A stretch of DNA of 48,234 nucleotides from Limosilactobacillus portuensis. Its GTDB lineage: Bacteria > Bacillota > Bacilli > Lactobacillales > Lactobacillaceae. The translations under genes were made by a program, and so were the position numbers. Each line of letters begins with the position of its first letter. Position 1 is the stretch's first letter. Below are positions 42,768-48,234 of this stretch, piece after piece. The DNA lies in the NCBI RefSeq assembly GCF_014838735.1, contig NZ_JABUXQ010000018.1:1-48234 (forward strand), read 5' to 3'. The notes beneath the pieces were generated by a model. That model was not told where the DNA came from. It ran no database searches and worked only from the letters and a program-made list of their open reading frames with translations.

Positions 42768-43775
42768 CTACTCATTGTTTTGGTTAAAAAATTTAACGGT
42801 TTCATCAATGACACCAGTTTTTAGCATTGTCCGAATCTGACTAATGGTATTTTTAACGGCTGTCGCGTCTGATGAACCGTGTGTTTTAACTACGGGAGCT
42901 TTTAAGCCCAGGAGAACGGCGCCACCATAAGTTGAAGCACTCATCTTCTGCCCAATCTGATGAAAGACTGGTTTCAACATTAGATAGCCTAACTTAGCGC
43001 GGATACCACCATTTAGGATTCCATCCTTAATCAATGTCATCATCATTTTGGCGGTTCCTTCAGTTGCTTTCAACGCAGCATTGGCTGTCCAGCCATCACT
43101 AACAACGACATCAGCCTTACCAAATAAGAGATCACCAGATTCAACATTACCGATAAAGTTAAGTTCATCTTCTGCATTAAGCAGTTGCCAAACATCCTTA
43201 TGGAGCTGATCACCCTTATCCTCCTCAGCACCATTATTAAGCAGTGCAATCCGTGGGTTAGCAACCCCAAGAACTTTTTCTGCATAAAATTTACCAAGGT
43301 AAGCAAACTGAACAAGATTTTTTTCTTTGCTTTCAGCGTTAGCACCAGTATCAAGGTAAACGAAATTTTGGCGTTTGAATCCAGGCTTAGCAATCGGGAG
43401 AATACTGGTTAGTCCTGGGCGATCGATTCCATGAATCCGTCCAACAATAAAGATTCCTGCGGCCAGAACTGCGCCTGTATTACCAGCAGAAAAGAATGCA
43501 TCCGCATCCCCTTCCTTAACAGCTTTGGCAGCCCGAACAATTGATGAATCTTTCTTCTTGCGAATTGCCCGAACTGGCTCTTCACCCATCGAGATTTCTT
43601 CAGTAGTTTCAACGATCTTCAAACGCTCCTGATTGGTAATCACGGCTTTAATTTTATCCGGATTACCATAGAGATCAAAGGTCAAGTCAGGATACAAGTC
43701 CCGAGCTTCTTCGACCCCTTCAATAATTGCTTTAGGGGCGTTATCACCGCCCATTGCATCTACAGCAATTTTCAT
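42768..43775 (-). CDS. plsX: Phosphate acyltransferase PlsX
   Basis: 335 residues from the ATG at 43775 (MKIAVDAMGGDNAPKAIIEG), chosen for TAGGAGGG upstream. It makes acyl-phosphate from acyl-ACP for PlsY in phospholipid synthesis. SAGNTGAVLAAG, GRIHGIDRPGL, LDTGAN and YGGAVLLGLKAPVVKTHGSS are family motifs. Confidence 0.96.
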   Translation of the reverse strand: MKIAVDAMGGDNAPKAIIEGVEEARDLYPDLTFDLYGNPDKIKAVITNQERLKIVETTEEISMGEEPVRAIRKKKDSSIVRAAKAVKEGDADAFFSAGNTGAVLAAGIFIVGRIHGIDRPGLTSILPIAKPGFKRQNFVYLDTGANAESKEKNLVQFAYLGKFYAEKVLGVANPRIALLNNGAEEDKGDQLHKDVWQLLNAEDELNFIGNVESGDLLFGKADVVVSDGWTANAALKATEGTAKMMMTLIKDGILNGGIRAKLGYLMLKPVFHQIGQKMSASTYGGAVLLGLKAPVVKTHGSSDATAVKNTISQIRTMLKTGVIDETVKFFNQNNE

Positions 43776-43788
43776 TATATTAACCCTC

Positions 43789-45813
43789 CTAGTCAAAGTG
43801 TGTTTCAAGTTGGTTTCGTTTTAAGTAGAGAACTAGTGGCTGATTATCATCTACCTCATCCCAATGAGGAGTTGCTAATAGGTTAGCGGCATCTTCCTTA
43901 GCAATTTGTAAAATCTTCAAATCACCAACCTTAAAATCAGGAAGTCCTGATTGTTTTGCTCCAAGGACATCTCCTGCTCCACGGAGTTCAAGATCTCGTT
44001 GGGCAACTTTAAAGCCATCAGTAGTTGCAACCATTGTTTTCATTCGTGCTGTTCCTTCATCTGTTTTTGGATCAGCAATTAATAAACAATAACTTTGCCG
44101 TTCACCTCGCCCTACTCTACCACGTAATTGGTGTAATTGAGCAAGACCAAAACGATCAGCATTGTAGATAATCATCACGGTTGCATTAGGGTTATCAACA
44201 CCGACTTCAACAACCGTTGTTGAAACAAGAACCTGGATTTTACCGTCTTGAAAGTCTTTCATTACGGCATCCTTCTCGTCCCCATTTAGACGACCATGTA
44301 AAAGGCCAACCTTATAATCCGGCTGAAAGTAATTAGCCAATCGTTCATAAAGATCAGTTGCATTCTGGACATCCAATGCTTCTGATTCTTCAATTAACGG
44401 ACTAACAACATAAGCTTGTGCCCCGCTAGCCAATTGCTGACGAAGGAACTTTAACGCGTCATTGCTCTGCTTATCCTTTAACCAACGTGTTTCGATTGGT
44501 TTCCGTCCTGCTGGTAACTCATCAATTACTGACACATCCATTTCACCATATGAGGTAATTGCTAATGTCCGTGGAATTGGCGTTGCCGTCATGGCAAGAA
44601 CGTCTGGATGTTCGCCCTTTTCTCGTAATTGTTGACGTTGGTTAACACCGAACCGATGCTGTTCATCGGTAATTACCAAGCCAAGGTTAGCATACTCTAC
44701 GTCCGCTTGAATTAATGCATGCGTTCCAATTATTAAATTGATATCGCCCTTTTTTATTGCACTAACTAGTTCACGATGCTGTTTAGCAGTTAGCGAACCA
44801 GTAAGCAGCCCAACATGAACATGAGTATCCGCAAAAACTTTAGCTAATTTTTCCGCATGTTGGGTTGCCAAAATTTCAGTAGGCGCCATTAGGGCTGCTT
44901 GATAACCTGCGCTGATTGTCGCGTAAATGGCAATTGCAGCAACAATCGTCTTCCCAGAGCCGACATCCCCCTGAAGAAGGCGATTCATCTGAATTGGTTG
45001 CCGCAAATCACGACAGATTTCATTGACGACTTTCTTTTGCGCATTGGTAAGTTCAAACGGGAGCCGAGAAATAAATTCTTTTAACTCGTCATTATGGTAC
45101 AAGATTCGTGTGCCATCTTCTTGACGGTGTGCTCGTCTGATCGCTTGGAGACGCAATTGAAATAAGAAGAACTCCTCATATGCCGCGGTTCGTCGTGCAG
45201 CTTTAGCAACCATTTGACTTTCTGGGAAGTGGAGATCCTTAATCATTTCTCGCCGATCTAACAATCGATATTTTTGGCGAAGAAAAGTGGGGAGTAATGT
45301 TGGGATAACCCGCTGATAATCTTCATACGCTTGACGGATTAACGATCTCAAGGTACTTTGCCGAAGATGCTTATTTGTCGGATAGATAGCACCAAATTCA
45401 TTCTCTGGGGTTCCCGTTGTCGTTAATAGTTTAGTCCCGGTTACTTGTTGACGACTAGCATCCCACTTTCCCATTACGGTTACCTGGCGATCTAGCTCCA
45501 CTTGCTTTTTTAAGTATGGTTGATTAAAGAACGTGGCCATGACCACTTGCTTACCAACCTGCAACCGAAAGCTCAGCCGATTTCGACGGTATCCAAACCG
45601 GCTAAATAAGGGTTCTGAAACAATCTTTCCCTTAATAGTTACCCGTTGCTTATCCTTAACCGCACTTAAATCGTTCGGTGTAAAATCATCATACCTTGTC
45701 GGGTAGTATGTCAGCAAATCTTCAATCGTATCGATATTCAAAGTTGCTAAATCAGCCACCCGTTTAGGACCAACTCCTTTTAACACCGAAACTGGATCCT
45801 GAAGACTTTTCAT
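43789..45813 (-). CDS. recG: ATP-dependent DNA helicase RecG
   Basis: 674 residues from the ATG at 45813 behind GGGAGG. The N-terminal wedge/OB domain is followed by helicase motifs: GDVGSGKTIVA near residue 286, ITDEQHRFGV, MTATPIPRTLAI and GRVGRGERQSYC. RecG regresses stalled forks and moves Holliday junctions. Upstream codons lie in the fakA terminator, so they are not translated. Confidence 0.96.
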   Translation of the reverse strand: MKSLQDPVSVLKGVGPKRVADLATLNIDTIEDLLTYYPTRYDDFTPNDLSAVKDKQRVTIKGKIVSEPLFSRFGYRRNRLSFRLQVGKQVVMATFFNQPYLKKQVELDRQVTVMGKWDASRQQVTGTKLLTTTGTPENEFGAIYPTNKHLRQSTLRSLIRQAYEDYQRVIPTLLPTFLRQKYRLLDRREMIKDLHFPESQMVAKAARRTAAYEEFFLFQLRLQAIRRAHRQEDGTRILYHNDELKEFISRLPFELTNAQKKVVNEICRDLRQPIQMNRLLQGDVGSGKTIVAAIAIYATISAGYQAALMAPTEILATQHAEKLAKVFADTHVHVGLLTGSLTAKQHRELVSAIKKGDINLIIGTHALIQADVEYANLGLVITDEQHRFGVNQRQQLREKGEHPDVLAMTATPIPRTLAITSYGEMDVSVIDELPAGRKPIETRWLKDKQSNDALKFLRQQLASGAQAYVVSPLIEESEALDVQNATDLYERLANYFQPDYKVGLLHGRLNGDEKDAVMKDFQDGKIQVLVSTTVVEVGVDNPNATVMIIYNADRFGLAQLHQLRGRVGRGERQSYCLLIADPKTDEGTARMKTMVATTDGFKVAQRDLELRGAGDVLGAKQSGLPDFKVGDLKILQIAKEDAANLLATPHWDEVDDNQPLVLYLKRNQLETHFD

Positions 45814-45831
45814 CATACTCCCTCCCCACTG

Positions 45832-45879
45832 TAAAAAGAGTTGGATGGACATCAGTTGACTGGTGTTCTGCATCCAACT
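45832..45879 (-). terminator. Terminator between fakA and recG
   Basis: AGTTGGATG (45839-45847) and CATCCAACT (45871-45879) form a 9-bp stem with a loop that can pair further, followed by CTTTTT on the minus strand. There is little room for a recG promoter after it, so recG is likely read by readthrough. Confidence 0.8.
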
Positions 45880-45891
45880 CCTTAATTTAAA

Positions 45892-47598
45892 TTATTCAAC
45901 AGAAATCAAATATGGATATACCGGTTGGCCACCTTCATAGATTTCGGTTTCCAATTCATCATCCATTTCTTCAACAGCAGCCTTAATTTCTTCAGCTGTC
46001 TTTTTATCGCCGTCTTGTCCATACAGAATTGTGACAATTTCACTGTCTTCATCAAGCATCTTTTTAACCATCTTGATAGCAGCTTCCTTGAGGTCTGGAT
46101 CGGTATCAACAATCTTTCCGTCAACAATTCCCATAAAGTCATCTTTCTTAATCGTTTGACCATCAATTTCTGTATCCCGAATTGCATTAGTAACTTCACC
46201 GCTCTTAACTGCAGAAAGATTAGCTTCCATATTCGTTTGATTATCTTCTAACGATGCTTCTGGATTATATTCAAGAAGTGCAGTCATTGCTTGAGGAATC
46301 GTCTTACTATGAACCACGGTAGCTGGAATATCTGTAATGTCAGCGGCCTGTTCTGCTGCCATAAAGATATTGCCGTTATTTGGCAAAACAATTGCTTGCT
46401 TGGCACCACTATTATTAATTGCATCTGCAATATCTTGAATGCTTGGGTTCATCGTTTGTCCACCCTTAATAATATGGGTTACGCCAAGACTCTTTAACAG
46501 TTTAGCAATTCCATCACCAGACGTAACCGCAATTACAGCAGTTTCTGGCTTAGGCTTAGCTGCTTCACGGGCTTTGTCAATTGGTGTTTCTGAGCGTTCC
46601 GCTTCTTCTTCGTCGTGTTCCATAATCTCTTCTTGTTGCCATACCATGTTATGGATTTCAATAGTTTGAAGATCACCGAATTGCTGACCCCATGATAAAA
46701 CTTCGCCAGGATGTTCAGTATGAACATGGACCCGAACAACAGAATCATCGTTTAAGACAAGAAGACTGTCACCCATTTTGGCAAGGTAATTGTAGAAGGT
46801 GTCATAATCGAACTTTTGCTTAACCTGTTTTCCCTTACCAATTCGCACAAGCATTTGCGTACAATAAGTATATTGAATATCTTCTGGATTTAATTTTCCC
46901 TGGACGCTTTGGTGATCCATTGCTTTAACCATTTCATCAACTTCAGCGTTGTCAGGCTTGTAGCTATCGTCCTTATCAACCTTACCACTCAAGGCTTCAT
47001 CAAAAGCCTGAAGGACAAAAACAAGCCCTTGACCACCAGAGTCAACAACCCCGACCTGCTTAAGAACAGGCAATAATTCAGGGGTTTTCTTAAGAGCAAC
47101 TGTTGATGCCTCATAAATTGTATGCATAATTTCGACGATATCGTCGGTCTGCTTGGCCTTTTCTAATCCTGCTTGTGCTGATTCACGGACAACAGTTAAA
47201 ATTGTTCCTTCAGTTGGCTTCATAACAGCCTTATATGCAACCTTAGCACCATTGGCATAAGCTTCAGCAAAATCATGGGCGTCAAGAACTGCTTTCCCTT
47301 CTGCTCCCTTAGCAAAACCGCGGAAGATTTGTGAAAGAATCACTCCGGAGTTTCCACGGGCACCCATTAAAAGTCCCTTAGCTAAGGCCCCAGCCAAATC
47401 GCCAACCTTAGTACTATTTGCGTTGCGTTCGTACTTGGCACCACTAGCCATTGAAGATGTCATGTTTGTCCCCGTATCACCGTCAGGAACAGGGAAAACA
47501 TTCAGTGAATTGATAAATTCAGCGTTTTTGCTCAGCTTACTAGCAGCAGCTTGAACCATTTTGCCAAATTCAAGATTCGTAATTTCAGTTACAGCCAA
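45892..47598 (-). CDS. fakA: Fatty acid kinase catalytic subunit FakA (YloV/DAK2)
   Basis: A 568-residue protein. The N-terminal DAK2/DhaL domain has NVFPVPDGDTGTNMTSSM (metal-binding aspartates), GLLMGARGNSGVILSQI and VVDSGGQGLVFVL; the central and C-terminal domains are the FakA-type DegV-interacting part (LPNNGNIFMAA). It phosphorylates fatty acids bound by FakB proteins, encoded elsewhere, for use by PlsX/PlsY. It lies in the same neighbourhood as plsX and acpP. Confidence 0.93.
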   Translation of the reverse strand: MAVTEITNLEFGKMVQAAASKLSKNAEFINSLNVFPVPDGDTGTNMTSSMASGAKYERNANSTKVGDLAGALAKGLLMGARGNSGVILSQIFRGFAKGAEGKAVLDAHDFAEAYANGAKVAYKAVMKPTEGTILTVVRESAQAGLEKAKQTDDIVEIMHTIYEASTVALKKTPELLPVLKQVGVVDSGGQGLVFVLQAFDEALSGKVDKDDSYKPDNAEVDEMVKAMDHQSVQGKLNPEDIQYTYCTQMLVRIGKGKQVKQKFDYDTFYNYLAKMGDSLLVLNDDSVVRVHVHTEHPGEVLSWGQQFGDLQTIEIHNMVWQQEEIMEHDEEEAERSETPIDKAREAAKPKPETAVIAVTSGDGIAKLLKSLGVTHIIKGGQTMNPSIQDIADAINNSGAKQAIVLPNNGNIFMAAEQAADITDIPATVVHSKTIPQAMTALLEYNPEASLEDNQTNMEANLSAVKSGEVTNAIRDTEIDGQTIKKDDFMGIVDGKIVDTDPDLKEAAIKMVKKMLDEDSEIVTILYGQDGDKKTAEEIKAAVEEMDDELETEIYEGGQPVYPYLISVE

Positions 47599-47623
47599 TT
47601 ATCTTTCCTCCTAGTAACGCAAA

Positions 47624-47989
47624 TTAATCATCAAGTGAGCGAACACCTTGAACACAAACATTAACCGAGTTTGCTGTAATGCCAAGCATCGATTCAAGGT
47701 TGTACTTTACCTTTGATTGAACACTCTTTGAAACTTCCGAGATCTTAGTACCATAACCGACGATGATGTTCACATCAATGGCAACACCGTTATTTTGCTG
47801 ACGAACAACAACCCCGCGACTAAAGTTTTCACGACGCAGGATTTGGTTAACACCATCGCGAAGTGGATTCCGTGATGCCATTCCAACCACACCATAGTTA
47901 TCAGTAGCAGCGCCACCAACAACTGCTGAAATTACGTCATTGTTGATATCGATCATTCCAGATTGTGTTTTAATTTTAACCGCCATCAT
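47624..47989 (-). CDS. yloU: Asp23/Gls24-family envelope stress protein YloU
   Basis: A 121-residue Asp23 family protein (DVISAVVGGAATDNYGVVGM, NGVAIDVNIIVGYGTKISEV). Members sit at the membrane and relate to cell envelope homeostasis. It precedes fakA, as in Bacillus and Staphylococcus. Two start codons stand in tandem behind AAGGAGG. Confidence 0.95.
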   Translation of the reverse strand: MMAVKIKTQSGMIDINNDVISAVVGGAATDNYGVVGMASRNPLRDGVNQILRRENFSRGVVVRQQNNGVAIDVNIIVGYGTKISEVSKSVQSKVKYNLESMLGITANSVNVCVQGVRSLDD

Positions 47990-48021
47990 ATGGCCTCCTT
48001 ATATTGGTCAATCAATGCTCT

Positions 48022-48049
48022 ATCATATAAAACGAGTATTGTTTAGCAA
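48022..48049 (-). promoter_or_regulatory. yloU-fakA promoter
   Basis: On the minus strand, TTGCTA (48044-48049) and TATGAT (48022-48027) are separated by 16 bases, about 35 bases before the ribosome binding site. Confidence 0.65.
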
Positions 48050-48114
48050 TCATACTGTTAAAAACTCATACTAATAATACCATAGCAGACGAAATGAAAA
48101 AAGTCGTCTACTAG

Positions 48115-48234
48115 GTACTGTGCCCTGTCAAGTTTACACATTAAATAATAAAAATTAGTTGGCCTTGCCAAAGCGGTATTCCGCTGCGGTAAGGTCATTT
48201 CTCTTCGCTGAGATAAATTTTTCAGTGAAATAGG
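48115..48234. mobile_element. End of an IS3-family insertion sequence
   Basis: A transposase C-terminus and a likely terminal repeat (around GTGCCCTGTCAAGTTTACACA) mark the end of an insertion sequence that continues beyond the window. The exact boundary near 48115 is estimated. Confidence 0.55.
48155..48234 (-). CDS. IS3-family transposase, C-terminal end (partial)
   Basis: The minus-strand frame reads YFTEKFISAKRNDLTAAEYR, FGKAN and stop. The NDLTAAEYR segment matches the closing NxLTPxEYR motif of IS3-family integrase-type transposases. Only 26 residues are in the window, so completeness cannot be judged. Confidence 0.65.
   Translation of the reverse strand, partial: YFTEKFISAKRNDLTAAEYRFGKAN

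Noticed and set aside
1-48234. CRISPR arrays, tRNA and rRNA genes
   Set aside because: No regularly spaced direct repeats and no cloverleaf or rRNA-like segments were seen by eye.

Overview
The window is chromosomal DNA of a low-GC Gram-positive lactic acid bacterium, most likely Lactobacillaceae and probably a Limosilactobacillus of the reuteri/oris type. The evidence is the core gene order yloU-fakA-recG-plsX-acpP-rnc-smc-ftsY-ylxM-ffh-rpsP-khpA-rimM-trmD-rplS, a YSIRK/LPXTG surface protein with mucin-binding-type repeats, and siphophage genes of lactobacillus type. Species assignment is inference. Almost every gene lies on the minus strand, so transcription runs from right to left.

Positions 1-27704 are an accessory island downstream of rplS. 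Its frame is a siphoprophage. A complete tyrosine integrase sits at the rplS end on the plus strand. The late genes run leftwards: truncated MuF head protein, scaffold, major capsid, connectors, tail tube, tail chaperones, tape measure, distal tail, tail lysin, baseplate and Ig/FN3 proteins. Lysis genes would lie left of the window. The prophage looks defective: portal and terminase are absent, MuF lacks its N-terminus, the tape measure has an in-frame TAA, and the tail lysin is split at a run of seven C. Two likely programmed -1 frameshifts are intact, one adding a LEM/HeH-like domain to the capsid and one making the tail chaperone fusion.

Where the phage packaging genes should be (16200-20460) there is a compact module: small protein, FtsK-like translocase, HUH rolling-circle Rep, DUF3173-type protein and a second tyrosine integrase. 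This is the core set of an integrative conjugative or mobilizable element, abutting the phage head genes directly. Upstream come a type I restriction subunit (hsdR), a truncated hsdS and no hsdM, then a fragment of an acidic protein, a PemK/MazF-type toxin, a likely 90-nt small RNA with its own promoter and terminator, an unknown small gene and the prophage integrase.

Positions 27757-48000 are housekeeping genes for ribosome assembly and tRNA modification (rplS, trmD, rimM, khpA, rpsP), protein targeting (ffh, ylxM, ftsY), chromosome organisation (smc), RNA processing (rnc), fatty acid and phospholipid synthesis (acpP, plsX, fakA) and DNA repair (recG). Two accessory genes interrupt this conserved block: an APC amino acid permease between trmD and rplS, and a 956-residue LPXTG adhesin between rpsP and ffh. 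The right edge carries the end of an IS3-family element upstream of yloU.
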